64,000 nucleotides of DNA, from assembly GCF_047302285.1 (NCBI RefSeq), contig NZ_CP154845.1, positions 4,712,001 to 4,776,000 on the forward strand. Reading direction: 5' to 3'. Positions within the stretch are counted from its first letter, which is position 1. Every line of letters starts with the position of its first letter. Made by a program: the position numbers and the translations under genes. The notes beneath the pieces are model-generated. The model worked only from the letters and a program-made list of their open reading frames with translations. It was not told the origin of the DNA and searched no databases. The DNA comes from Robertmurraya sp047302285. GTDB taxonomy: Bacteria > Bacillota > Bacilli > Bacillales > Cytobacillaceae. This document shows, in pieces, positions 55,010 to 63,842 of the stretch.

Positions 55010-56302
55010 TTATTTAATAAAACCTTTATAGTGACGTTTAACAAGCTGAGCTTCAAGCTGTTTCATCGTTTCAAGTGCAACCCCGATAACGATTAGCAAA
55101 CTTGTTCCACCGATTTGTGCAGATTGTGGCAAACCAGCAAAATTCACGAAAAATACCGGTAAAATAGCAATTGCTGCTAAGAAAATCGCACCAACAAATG
55201 TTAAACGATATAAGACACGAGTTAAATATTCCTGTGTACTCTTCCCTGGACGTATACCTGGAATATAACCGCCTTGTTTTTTCAAGTTCTCTGCAACCTG
55301 TTCAGGATTAACTTGAATAAAGGCATAGAAATAAGTAAACGCAATAATTAGTGCGCTATAGATTACCATTCCAATCGGCTCAGTATAATCAAATATTCTT
55401 TGAATCCACAATGTAACATTGTTTTGTTCAAAAAATTGAGCGATGGTGGTAGGTGTTACGATAAACGAAATGGCAAAGATTACTGGGATAACTCCAGCAG
55501 CATTCACTTTTAACGGTAAATGTGTGGACTGACCAGTAGGCATACGCCCTGCTACCATACGTTTTGCATATTGAATTGGAATTTTACGTAACGCTTGGTT
55601 AACGAAAATAACTCCAACAACAATGGCGACAACTGCCACTAAGAGAAGAAGCATTGTCACAATACGGATGAATAGCGCATCTCCTGCGTTTTCAAATTGT
55701 TGAGCATATATTTGGTTTAGTGTTGATGGGATTCCAGCAACGATACCTGCGAAGATGATAATCGAGATTCCGTTACCGACACCTTTGGACGTAATTTGTT
55801 CGCCAAGCCACATTAAAAACGCAGTTCCTCCAGTTAACACTGTAGCAATGAGTAAGTAGCTTCCGATACCAGGGTTGTTAATTAACATTCCGCCGGCTAA
55901 GTTATTGAAACCATACGACATCCCTAAAGCCTGTATAAAACCTAAAACGATGGTGAAATAGCGTGTAAATTGAGCTAATTTACGACGCCCAACCTCCCCT
56001 TGCTTTGACCATTCCGAAAACTTCGGTACAACATCCATTTGTAACAACTGAATGATGATGGATGCTGTAATGTAAGGCATAATACCCATTGCTAAAATAG
56101 AGAAGTTTAGTAATGCACCACCGCCAAATGTATTCAGTACCCCAAATACACTTAGTTCATCTTGAGCCTTTAACACTTCTGCATCTACTCCTGGAACAGG
56201 AATAAACGTACCGATACGGAATACAATCAACATTAAAAGGGTGAATATGATTTTTCGTCTTATATCACCCACGCGCATAAAATTGGAGATTGTCTGAAAC
56301 AT
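55010..56302 (-). CDS. secY: Protein translocase subunit SecY
   Basis: SecY is the channel of the Sec translocon. The 430-residue protein has ten membrane helices, starts MFQTISNFMRVGDIRRKIIF, and contains the plug and pore region GGGALLNFSILAMGIMPYIT and the cytoplasmic loop GIRPGKSTQEYL. Its start overlaps the rplO stop. Confidence 0.97.
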   Translation of the reverse strand: MFQTISNFMRVGDIRRKIIFTLLMLIVFRIGTFIPVPGVDAEVLKAQDELSVFGVLNTFGGGALLNFSILAMGIMPYITASIIIQLLQMDVVPKFSEWSKQGEVGRRKLAQFTRYFTIVLGFIQALGMSYGFNNLAGGMLINNPGIGSYLLIATVLTGGTAFLMWLGEQITSKGVGNGISIIIFAGIVAGIPSTLNQIYAQQFENAGDALFIRIVTMLLLLVAVVAIVVGVIFVNQALRKIPIQYAKRMVAGRMPTGQSTHLPLKVNAAGVIPVIFAISFIVTPTTIAQFFEQNNVTLWIQRIFDYTEPIGMVIYSALIIAFTYFYAFIQVNPEQVAENLKKQGGYIPGIRPGKSTQEYLTRVLYRLTFVGAIFLAAIAILPVFFVNFAGLPQSAQIGGTSLLIVIGVALETMKQLEAQLVKRHYKGFIK

Positions 56303-56742
56303 TAAATCACCTCTACATTACCGCCGGCAGCTTCAATCGCTTCCTTCGCAGCAGAGGAGAATTTATGAGCTTTAATTGTAAGCTTTTTCTCTAACTTGCC
56401 GTTAGCAAGAACTTTGATTCCTGCTTTCTCTTTGCTTACAATCCCTGTTTCGATAAGAAGTTCTGGAGACACGATTGTACCGTCTTCGAAACGATTTAAA
56501 GCATCAAGGTTAATGATCGCATACTCTTTACGGTTGATGTTCGTAAATCCACGTTTTGGTAAACGACGGAATAAAGGTGTTTGACCACCCTCAAATCCTG
56601 GACGTACGCCACCGCCTGAACGAGCATTTTGACCTTTATGACCTTTACCAGCAGTCTTACCATTACCAGACCCGATACCGCGTCCTTTACGTTTGCGTTC
56701 GTGACGAGATCCTTCTGCAGGTTTTAATTCATGAAGTTTCAT
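56302..56742 (-). CDS. rplO: 50S ribosomal protein L15
   Basis: The 146-residue protein has a glycine- and arginine-rich N-terminal extension (KLHELKPAEGSRHERKRKGR; GGGVRPGFEGGQTPLFRRLP) typical of L15. Confidence 0.97.
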   Translation of the reverse strand: MKLHELKPAEGSRHERKRKGRGIGSGNGKTAGKGHKGQNARSGGGVRPGFEGGQTPLFRRLPKRGFTNINRKEYAIINLDALNRFEDGTIVSPELLIETGIVSKEKAGIKVLANGKLEKKLTIKAHKFSSAAKEAIEAAGGNVEVI

Positions 56743-56773
56743 ATTGGCACCTCCTTGTTTAAGAAGAATTGAA

Positions 56774-56956
56774 TTATATTTCTTTCACTGTTACTAAGTG
56801 AGCAACTTTGTTAATCATACCACGGATTGCAGGATTATCATTTTTCTCAACTGTTTGGTGCATTTTGCGTAGGCCCAATGCTTTAACAGTTTCCTTTTGA
56901 TCCTGTGGGCGACCAATAACACTGCGAGTGAGGGTAATTTCTAATTTGTTAGCCAT
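56774..56956 (-). CDS. rpmD: 50S ribosomal protein L30
   Basis: This 60-residue protein reads ANKLEITLTRSVIGRPQDQK and VKALGLRKMHQTV, the L30 signature. It lies between rpsE and rplO. Confidence 0.97.
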   Translation of the reverse strand: MANKLEITLTRSVIGRPQDQKETVKALGLRKMHQTVEKNDNPAIRGMINKVAHLVTVKEI

Positions 56957-56969
56957 TTGATTTCCCTCC

Positions 56970-57470
56970 TTATCCTAACAGTTCTTCTACTGACTTACCA
57001 CGTAATTTAGCTACGTCTTCAGCACGTTTTAATTGTGTTAATCCGTCTATAGTAGCACGAACCATATTAATTGGTGTGTTTGTTCCTAAAGATTTAGAAA
57101 GGATATCGCCAACACCAGCTAATTCTAGAACCGCACGAACTGGTCCTCCAGCGATAACTCCTGTACCTTCAGAAGCTGGCTTAAGAAGAATTTCACCAGC
57201 ACCAAAGTGTCCGATAACTTGGTGAGGAAGAGTTGTTCCTACCATCGGTACTTCGATTAAGTTTTTCTTCGCATCTTCGATTGCTTTACGGATAGCATCT
57301 GGTACTTCTTGAGCTTTACCAGTACCGAAACCAACGTGACCGTTCTTGTCTCCAACTACTACAAGAGCAGAGAAACGAAAACGACGTCCACCTTTTACAA
57401 CCTTCGCTACACGATTAACTGTAACTACGCGTTCTTCAAGTTCAAGTTTGTTTGGATCAATACGACGCAT
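56970..57470 (-). CDS. rpsE: 30S ribosomal protein S5
   Basis: S5 affects decoding fidelity and lies by the mRNA entry channel. The 166-residue protein has ERVVTVNRVAKVVKGGRRFR, GHVGFGTGKAQEVPDAIRKA and the spectinomycin-loop region around VKGGRRF. Confidence 0.97.
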   Translation of the reverse strand: MRRIDPNKLELEERVVTVNRVAKVVKGGRRFRFSALVVVGDKNGHVGFGTGKAQEVPDAIRKAIEDAKKNLIEVPMVGTTLPHQVIGHFGAGEILLKPASEGTGVIAGGPVRAVLELAGVGDILSKSLGTNTPINMVRATIDGLTQLKRAEDVAKLRGKSVEELLG

Positions 57471-57493
57471 CTATTATGTCCCTCCTTTGTCTC

Positions 57494-57856
57494 TTAAAAT
57501 TCCAATCCATTTTCACGAGCTGCATCAGCTAGTGCTTTTACACGTCCATGATATAAATACCCACCACGGTCAAAAACAACAGCTTTGATGCCTTTTTCTA
57601 CTGCGCGCTTTGCAACTAATTCGCCGACCTTAACTGCTGCATCAACGTTTCCAGTAGATTCAAGACTAACTTCTTTATCTAAAGTAGAAGCACTTACTAA
57701 AGTAACTCCATTTACATCGTCAATGAGTTGCGCATAAATGTGTTTGCTAGAACGGAACACATTTAAACGAGGACGAGCTGCAGTACCAGAAAGTTTAGAA
57801 CGCACACGTGCGTGTCTTTTCTTACGGGTTGCATTTTTATCAGCCTTCGTAATCAT
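57494..57856 (-). CDS. rplR: 50S ribosomal protein L18
   Basis: L18 binds 5S rRNA. The 120-residue protein has a basic N-terminus (KNATRKKRHARVRSKLSGTA) and ends VFDRGGYLYHGRVKALADAA. Confidence 0.97.
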   Translation of the reverse strand: MITKADKNATRKKRHARVRSKLSGTAARPRLNVFRSSKHIYAQLIDDVNGVTLVSASTLDKEVSLESTGNVDAAVKVGELVAKRAVEKGIKAVVFDRGGYLYHGRVKALADAARENGLEF

Positions 57857-57890
57857 TTAGGTCACTCCTTTCGTTTACCTAGTGCTGCCA

Positions 57891-58427
57891 TTACTTACCT
57901 GTTTTACCTTCTTTACGACGAACATATTCGCCTTCGTAACGAATTCCTTTACCTTTGTAAGGTTCTGGTGGACGTACATCACGGATGTTAGCAGCTAATG
58001 CGCCAACGCGTTCCTTGCTGATACCCTTTACAGTAACCTTTGTGTTAGAAGGAACTTCAATTTCAATACCTTCTTCAGGCTCGATTTCAACAGGATGAGA
58101 GTAACCAACGTTCAAAACAAGTTTCTTCCCTTGTTTTTGAGCACGGTAACCGACACCGATAAGTTCTAAGTTTCTTTCAAATCCTTTAGAAACACCTTCA
58201 ACCATGTTTGCAAGTAGCGCACGAGTTGTACCGTGAATAGTACGGTGTTCTTTAGAATCAGAAGGACGAACTACGTTAATTACGTTCTCTGAAACGACAA
58301 TTTCCATATCTGAGTTGAATGAACGAGTCAATTCACCTTTAGGACCTTTTACAGTAACGACGCTGCCGTTAATAGTAACGGTAACACCTGTTGGAATTTC
58401 AATTGGTTTTTTACCTACACGAGACAT
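57891..58427 (-). CDS. rplF: 50S ribosomal protein L6
   Basis: L6 lies near the factor-binding site. The 178-residue protein begins MSRVGKKPIEIPTGVTVTIN and ends PEPYKGKGIRYEGEYVRRKE. Confidence 0.97.
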   Translation of the reverse strand: MSRVGKKPIEIPTGVTVTINGSVVTVKGPKGELTRSFNSDMEIVVSENVINVVRPSDSKEHRTIHGTTRALLANMVEGVSKGFERNLELIGVGYRAQKQGKKLVLNVGYSHPVEIEPEEGIEIEVPSNTKVTVKGISKERVGALAANIRDVRPPEPYKGKGIRYEGEYVRRKEGKTGK

Positions 58428-58458
58428 TTATTGCACCTCCATTCTTTAAGAAACTCTA

Positions 58459-58857
58459 TTACCAAACGTAAGCTAATACTTCTCCGCCAACTTGTTTAGC
58501 GCGAGCTTCTTTGTCTGTAAGAACGCCTTGAGAAGTAGATACTAATGCGATACCAAGTCCGTTTAGTACACGTGGTACTTCGTTTGTTTTTGCATAAACA
58601 CGAAGACCAGGCTTGCTGATACGTTTTAAACCTGTGATAACACGTTCGTTGTTAGCACCGTATTTTAAGAAAATACGAATGATACCTTGTTTGTTATCCT
58701 CGATATATTCAACATCACGAATGAAACCTTCACGCTTTAAAATTTCAGCGATCTCTTTCTTAAGATTAGAAGCAGGAACCTCTAATTTTTCGTGACGAAC
58801 CATATTCGCATTACGGATGCGAGTTAGCAAATCTGCAATTGGATCTGTCATGACCAT
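58459..58857 (-). CDS. rpsH: 30S ribosomal protein S8
   Basis: S8 is an early 16S binder. The 132-residue protein begins MVMTDPIADLLTRIRNANMV and ends GVLTDKEARAKQVGGEVLAY; it is full length. Confidence 0.97.
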   Translation of the reverse strand: MVMTDPIADLLTRIRNANMVRHEKLEVPASNLKKEIAEILKREGFIRDVEYIEDNKQGIIRIFLKYGANNERVITGLKRISKPGLRVYAKTNEVPRVLNGLGIALVSTSQGVLTDKEARAKQVGGEVLAYVW

Positions 58858-58887
58858 TGTTTTTTACCTCCTTCCCAGAAATGGGGT

Positions 58888-59073
58888 TTACCAGCTAGCT
58901 TTTTTCACACCAGGAATTTGTCCTTTGTATGCTAATTCACGGAAACAAATACGGCAGAGCTTAAATTTACGGTATACAGAATGTGGACGTCCACAACGTT
59001 CGCAACGTGTATATTCTTGTACCTTGAATTTCGCCGTGCGCTTTTGCTTCGCAATCATTGACTTTTTAGCCAC
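58888..59073 (-). CDS. rpsN: 30S ribosomal protein S14, zinc type
   Basis: The 61-residue form with four cysteines (CERC and CRIC) is the zinc-type S14 (rpsZ class), not the longer zinc-free paralogue that Bacillus makes under zinc starvation. It begins MAKKSMIAKQKR. Confidence 0.97.
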   Translation of the reverse strand: MAKKSMIAKQKRTAKFKVQEYTRCERCGRPHSVYRKFKLCRICFRELAYKGQIPGVKKASW

Positions 59074-59098
59074 GTTTTCGCCTCCCTTATTTTAGCGA

Positions 59099-59638
59099 TT
59101 ACTTTTGGAATGGCATTCCAAATTGAGTTAAGAGTTCACGTGCTTCTTCATCAGTATTAGCTGTAGTAACGATAACGATATCCATACCACGAACCTTACT
59201 TACTTTATCATAATCAATTTCAGGGAAGATTAACTGTTCTTTTACACCTAATGTGTAGTTACCGCGACCGTCAAATGACTTCTTAGAGATACCGCGGAAG
59301 TCACGTACACGTGGTAAAGATACAGAAACTAATTTATCGAAGAATTCGTACATACGCTCACCACGAAGGGTAACTTTAGCACCGATTGGCATACCTTCAC
59401 GAAGACGGAAACCAGCGATTGATTTTTTAGCGCGCGTTACAACTGGCTTTTGACCAGTAATTGTAGCTAGCTCTTCAACTGCGTTATCTAATGCTTTTGC
59501 GTTTTGTACTGCATCACCAACACCCATGTTGATAACGATTTTTTCTAACTTAGGCACTTGCATAACTGATTTATAATTAAACTTGCTCATTAGAGCAGGA
59601 GTTACTTCTTTTTGATACTTTTCTTTTAGGCGGTTCAT
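59099..59638 (-). CDS. rplE: 50S ribosomal protein L5
   Basis: L5 binds 5S rRNA in the central protuberance. The 179-residue protein has VPKLEKIVINMGVGDAVQNA, GMPIGAKVTLRGERMYEF and the end EEARELLTQFGMPFQK. Confidence 0.97.
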   Translation of the reverse strand: MNRLKEKYQKEVTPALMSKFNYKSVMQVPKLEKIVINMGVGDAVQNAKALDNAVEELATITGQKPVVTRAKKSIAGFRLREGMPIGAKVTLRGERMYEFFDKLVSVSLPRVRDFRGISKKSFDGRGNYTLGVKEQLIFPEIDYDKVSKVRGMDIVIVTTANTDEEARELLTQFGMPFQK

Positions 59639-59665
59639 TCATTGTACCTCCCTTCTTCATTTGAA

Positions 59666-59977
59666 CTATTTATCTAGAACTTCACCGGATTTTTTTGCAA
59701 CACGTACTTTTTTGCCATCTTCCACTTTGTAGCCTACACGAGTTGGCTCGCCAGACTTAGGATCGATTGGCATTACGTTTGATACATGAATAGGTGCCTC
59801 CTGGCTGATGATTCCACCGTTAGGATTCACTTGGCTAGGCTTAGAGTGTTTTTTAACGATGTTTACACCTTCAACTAAGACACGGCTTTGTTTTGGGTAA
59901 GCAGCTAAAATCACACCTGATTTGCCTTTGTCCTTACCAGAGATGACCATTACTTTATCACCTTTTTTTACATGCAT
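59666..59977 (-). CDS. rplX: 50S ribosomal protein L24
   Basis: The ATG at 59977 gives 103 residues, MHVKKGDKVMVISGKDKGKS, with the KOW motif. A longer frame (to 60001) adds eight residues that overlap the ribosome-binding site. Confidence 0.96.
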   Translation of the reverse strand: MHVKKGDKVMVISGKDKGKSGVILAAYPKQSRVLVEGVNIVKKHSKPSQVNPNGGIISQEAPIHVSNVMPIDPKSGEPTRVGYKVEDGKKVRVAKKSGEVLDK

Positions 59978-60013
59978 CTGTTCGCACCTCCTTAAAGGCA
60001 ATTAATTTTGAAA

Positions 60014-60382
60014 TTATAGTACTTCTGGAGCTAATGATACAATTTTCATAAAGTTATTATCACGGAGTTCACGAGCTACTGGTCCGAATATACGAGTACC
60101 ACGTGGGCTCTTGTCGTCACGGATAATTACACATGCGTTTTCATCGAAACGAATGTATGAACCATCAGTACGGCGAGCTCCGCTCTTTGTACGAACAATA
60201 ACAGCCTTTACAACGTCGCCTTTTTTAACAACGCCTCCTGGTGTTGCTTGTTTCACTGTACAAACGATAACATCACCAATATTAGCAGTCTTGCGGCCTG
60301 AACCACCAAGAACTTTAATTGTAAGTACTTCACGAGCACCTGAGTTATCAGCAACTTTTAAACGTGTTTCTTGTTGAATCAT
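60014..60382 (-). CDS. rplN: 50S ribosomal protein L14
   Basis: The 122-residue protein begins MIQQETRLKVADNSGAREVL and has GDVVKAVIVRTKSGARRTDG, as in all bacteria. Confidence 0.97.
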   Translation of the reverse strand: MIQQETRLKVADNSGAREVLTIKVLGGSGRKTANIGDVIVCTVKQATPGGVVKKGDVVKAVIVRTKSGARRTDGSYIRFDENACVIIRDDKSPRGTRIFGPVARELRDNNFMKIVSLAPEVL

Positions 60383-60422
60383 TTGTGTAACCTCCCTTCG
60401 GGATGAAAACTAATTCCGAACA

Positions 60423-60686
60423 TTATATAATTACAGCTTTTTCTACTACTTCTACTAAACGGAAGCGTTTTGTTGCGGAAAGTGGACGAGTTTCCATAAT
60501 ACGTACCACGTCGCCGATTTTTGCTTGGTTCTGCTCATCGTGAGCTTTGTACTTCTTAGAGTACTTAACGCGTTTACCGTATAACGGATGCTTCTTGTAA
60601 GTTTCGACAAGAACAGTGACTGTCTTATCCATCTTGTCTGAAACGACGCGTCCTGTGTAAACTTTGCGTTGGTTGCGTTCACTCAT
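60423..60686 (-). CDS. rpsQ: 30S ribosomal protein S17
   Basis: The 87-residue OB-fold protein begins MSERNQRKVYTGRVVSDKMD and contains the motif GDVVRIMETRPLSATKRFRL. Confidence 0.97.
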   Translation of the reverse strand: MSERNQRKVYTGRVVSDKMDKTVTVLVETYKKHPLYGKRVKYSKKYKAHDEQNQAKIGDVVRIMETRPLSATKRFRLVEVVEKAVII

Positions 60687-60708
60687 TGTGCGAACCTCCT
60701 CTCAAAGA

Positions 60709-60912
60709 TTATCGATTATTGACGCCGATCTCTCTTTCACGAATAACAGTCTTCATGCGAGCAATCGCTTTGCGTACTTCTCGGATACGAGCTGTATTTT
60801 CAAGTTGTCCAGTCGCCAATTGAAAGCGCAGGTTGAAAAGCTCTTCTTTTAATGATTTAACTTTTTGTTCTATTTCGGCAGTGGTAAGGTCACGAATTTC
60901 ATTAGCTTTCAT
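60709..60912 (-). CDS. rpmC: 50S ribosomal protein L29
   Basis: The ATG at 60912 gives 67 residues beginning MKANEIRDLTTAEIEQKVKS; the longer frame to 60927 lies inside rplP. It overlaps the end of rplP by 11 bp, so translation is coupled. Confidence 0.96.
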   Translation of the reverse strand: MKANEIRDLTTAEIEQKVKSLKEELFNLRFQLATGQLENTARIREVRKAIARMKTVIREREIGVNNR

Positions 60913-61336
60913 TTGATTCACCACCAATTTCTTCTCGTTTTACAAACTTACATTTTACAGGAAGTTTGTGTGATGCAAGTCGTAATGCTTCACGTGCGAT
61001 CTCTTCAGAAACACCTGCGATTTCAAACATTACTTTCCCAGGTTTAACAACTGCAACCCATCCTTCTGGAGCACCTTTACCGGAACCCATGCGGACTTCA
61101 AGAGGCTTAGCTGTGTAAGGCTTATGCGGGAAAATTTTAATCCAAACTTTACCGCCACGTTTCATATAACGAGTCATCGCAATACGTGCAGCTTCAATTT
61201 GACGGTTTGTAATCCACGAGCTTTCAGTCGCTTGTAAACCGAATTCACCGAATGTTACTTCTGTACCGCCCTTCGCTTGACCGCGCATTTTTCCACGGTG
61301 TTGACGACGATATTTAACGCGTTTAGGCACTAACAT
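60902..61336 (-). CDS. rplP: 50S ribosomal protein L16
   Basis: L16 lies at the A-site tRNA elbow. The 144-residue protein begins MLVPKRVKYRRQHRGKMRGQ and has GKVWIKIFPHKPYTAKPLEV. Confidence 0.97.
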   Translation of the reverse strand: MLVPKRVKYRRQHRGKMRGQAKGGTEVTFGEFGLQATESSWITNRQIEAARIAMTRYMKRGGKVWIKIFPHKPYTAKPLEVRMGSGKGAPEGWVAVVKPGKVMFEIAGVSEEIAREALRLASHKLPVKCKFVKREEIGGESNES

Positions 61337-61337
61337 A

Positions 61338-61994
61338 TTATTTGCCTCCTTCCTCAGTTTTCTTCTTAGTTGGAAGGACTTCTCCCTTATAGATCCATAC
61401 TTTTACGCCTAATTTACCGTAAGTTGTATCTGCTTCAGCAGTAGCATAATCGATATCAGCACGAAGAGTATGAAGTGGAACAGTTCCTTCGCTATAGCTT
61501 TCAGAACGAGCGATGTCAGCTCCGCCAAGACGTCCAGATACCATAGTTTTGATACCTTGAGCTCCAGCGCGCATTGCACGTTGAATAACTTGTTTTTGAG
61601 CACGACGGAAAGATACGCGGTTTTCTAATTGACGAGCAATGTTTTCCGCAACTAATTTCGCATCGATATCAGCTTTTTTGATTTCAAGAATGTTGATGTG
61701 TACACGCTTGCCAGTAAGTGAGTTAAGAGCTTTACGTAACGCTTCAACCTCAGTACCACCTTTACCAATAACCATTCCTGGTTTAGCAGTGTGGATAGTG
61801 ATGTTAACGCGGTTAGCAGCACGCTCGATTTCTACTTTAGAAACAGAAGCATCACTTAAACGCTTAGTGATATACTCACGAACCTTTAGGTCTTCGTGTA
61901 AAAGATCAGCATAGTCTTTACCTGCGTACCACTTAGACTCCCAATCACGGATGACTCCGATACGCAAACCGACTGGATTTACTTTTTGACCCAC
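61338..61994 (-). CDS. rpsC: 30S ribosomal protein S3
   Basis: S3 lines the mRNA entry channel. The 218-residue protein begins MGQKVNPVGLRIGVIRDWES, carries the KH motif PGMVIGKGGTEVEALRKAL, and ends KKKTEEGGK. Confidence 0.97.
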   Translation of the reverse strand: MGQKVNPVGLRIGVIRDWESKWYAGKDYADLLHEDLKVREYITKRLSDASVSKVEIERAANRVNITIHTAKPGMVIGKGGTEVEALRKALNSLTGKRVHINILEIKKADIDAKLVAENIARQLENRVSFRRAQKQVIQRAMRAGAQGIKTMVSGRLGGADIARSESYSEGTVPLHTLRADIDYATAEADTTYGKLGVKVWIYKGEVLPTKKKTEEGGK

Positions 61995-61997
61995 TGA

Positions 61998-62339
61998 TTA
62001 TCCCTCCTTCTTTTCTGTTAGTACGATTGTAATGTGGCTAGTACGCTTGTTGATTGCACTTGCACGACCCATTGCGCGTGGACGGAAACGTTTCAAAGTT
62101 GGTCCCTCGTCAACGAAGATTTTTTCAACCACTAGGCTATTTACGTCCATTTCGTAGTTATGTTCGGCGTTTGCCATAGCAGAATTTAATAATTTTTCAA
62201 CGACTGGAGAAGCAGCTTTTGGCGTATGTTTTAAAATCGCTACCGCTTCACCTACTTGCTTTCCTCGAATTAAATCGATAACTAAACGAACTTTACGAGG
62301 CGCAATACGGACTGTTCTTGCAACAGCTTTTGCTTGCAT
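61998..62339 (-). CDS. rplV: 50S ribosomal protein L22
   Basis: The ATG at 62339 gives 113 residues, MQAKAVARTVRIAPRKVRLV. The loop that reaches into the exit tunnel (FRPRAMGRASAINKRTSHI) is intact, with no sign of macrolide-resistance changes. Confidence 0.96.
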   Translation of the reverse strand: MQAKAVARTVRIAPRKVRLVIDLIRGKQVGEAVAILKHTPKAASPVVEKLLNSAMANAEHNYEMDVNSLVVEKIFVDEGPTLKRFRPRAMGRASAINKRTSHITIVLTEKKEG

Positions 62340-62356
62340 CTGAATGCCTCCTCTCA

Positions 62357-62635
62357 TTAACGTCTTGTTTTCTTGTCATCATTTGCATGACCTTTGTAAG
62401 TACGAGTTGGAGCGAATTCTCCAAGCTTGTGACCGACCATGTCTTCAGTGACGTATACAGGTACATGTTTACGACCATCATAAACAGCGATTGTGTGTCC
62501 GATGAATTGTGGGAAGATCGTAGAACGGCGTGACCAAGTTTTTACCACTTGCTTGCCTTCTGTTTCATTAAGCTTTTCGATCTTGTTTATTAAATGTTCA
62601 TCAACAAAAGGTCCTTTTTTTAAGCTGCGACCCAT
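62357..62635 (-). CDS. rpsS: 30S ribosomal protein S19
   Basis: The 92-residue protein begins MGRSLKKGPFVDEHLINKIE and has VKTWSRRSTIFPQFIGHTIA. Confidence 0.97.
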   Translation of the reverse strand: MGRSLKKGPFVDEHLINKIEKLNETEGKQVVKTWSRRSTIFPQFIGHTIAVYDGRKHVPVYVTEDMVGHKLGEFAPTRTYKGHANDDKKTRR

Positions 62636-62695
62636 GATTGAACCTCCCTTCGCGATTGCCCTACGGCTCTTATGTTGAACCGTAGCCCAATCCCG

Positions 62696-63526
62696 TTATT
62701 TTTTACGACGACGTACAATAAATTTATCTGATTTATTGTTTTTCTTACGAGTTTTCGCACCAAGAGTTGGTTTACCCCATGGTGACATTGGTGACTTACG
62801 TCCGATTGGCGCGCGTCCTTCACCACCACCGTGTGGGTGATCGTTAGGGTTCATAACAGATCCACGTACAGTTGGGCGCTTACCTAACCAACGAGAACGA
62901 CCTGCTTTACCAATGTTGATAAGTTCATGTTGCTCGTTACCTACTTGACCTACTGTTGCACGACAAGTAGCAAGAATCATACGAACCTCACCAGAGTTTA
63001 AACGAACTAATACGTATTTGCCCTCTTTACCAAGAACTTGTGCAGATGTACCTGCAGAACGTACTAATTGTCCACCCTTACCTGGTTTTAATTCGATGTT
63101 GTGTACGACTGTACCAACAGGAATATTTGCTAAAGGTAGAGCGTTACCTACTTTAATATCTGCTTCAGGTCCAGACATTACTTCCATGCCAACTTCTAAA
63201 TTCTTAGGAGCTAGGATGTAACGCTTTTCTCCATCAACATAGTTAATTAATGCAATGTTTGCTGAACGGTTTGGATCGTATTCGATTGTAGCAACGCGGC
63301 CTGGAATGCCATCTTTGTTACGTTTAAAATCGATGATACGATATTGACGTTTATGACCGCCACCTTGATGACGAACTGTTAACTTACCTTGGTTGTTGCG
63401 GCCACCCTTGCTTTTTAAAGGAGCAAGCAATGATTTTTCTGGCTTGTCAGTTGTAATTTCTGCGAAATCAGAAACTGTCATACCGCGACGACCGTTAGAG
63501 GTAGGTTTGTACTTTTTAATCGCCAT
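62696..63526 (-). CDS. rplB: 50S ribosomal protein L2
   Basis: L2 is near the peptidyl-transferase centre. The 276-residue protein begins MAIKKYKPTSNGRRGMTVSD and has the conserved end VRGSVMNPNDHPHGGGEGRA, containing the His important for activity. Confidence 0.97.
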   Translation of the reverse strand: MAIKKYKPTSNGRRGMTVSDFAEITTDKPEKSLLAPLKSKGGRNNQGKLTVRHQGGGHKRQYRIIDFKRNKDGIPGRVATIEYDPNRSANIALINYVDGEKRYILAPKNLEVGMEVMSGPEADIKVGNALPLANIPVGTVVHNIELKPGKGGQLVRSAGTSAQVLGKEGKYVLVRLNSGEVRMILATCRATVGQVGNEQHELINIGKAGRSRWLGKRPTVRGSVMNPNDHPHGGGEGRAPIGRKSPMSPWGKPTLGAKTRKKNNKSDKFIVRRRKK

Positions 63527-63557
63527 TTATTTTCCCTCCTCTTCTTGTTTTAATGAA

Positions 63558-63842
63558 TTAAACCTCAAAGAATTCGATTTCTTTGCTGTCTGCTGTTAAT
63601 TTAACGATGGCTTTACGACGCTTGTTTGTGTAACCGCCGAATTTACCCATACGCTTAAATTTACCTTTGTAGTTTTGAACGTTTACTTTCTCAACTTGAA
63701 CGCCGAAGATTTCTTCTACAGCATCTTTAACTTGAGTTTTGTTCGCTCTAACATCAACTTCGAAAGTGTATTTTTTCTCAGTCATCAAATCAGTTGAACG
63801 TTCAGTGATAACGGGGCGCTTAATGATTTCGCGTGCATCCAT
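63558..63842 (-). CDS. rplW: 50S ribosomal protein L23
   Basis: L23 is at the tunnel exit and docks trigger factor and SRP. The 94-residue protein has MDAREIIKRPVITERSTDLM and KFKRMGKFGGYTNKRRKAIV. Its ATG shares one base with the rplD stop. Confidence 0.97.
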   Translation of the reverse strand: MDAREIIKRPVITERSTDLMTEKKYTFEVDVRANKTQVKDAVEEIFGVQVEKVNVQNYKGKFKRMGKFGGYTNKRRKAIVKLTADSKEIEFFEV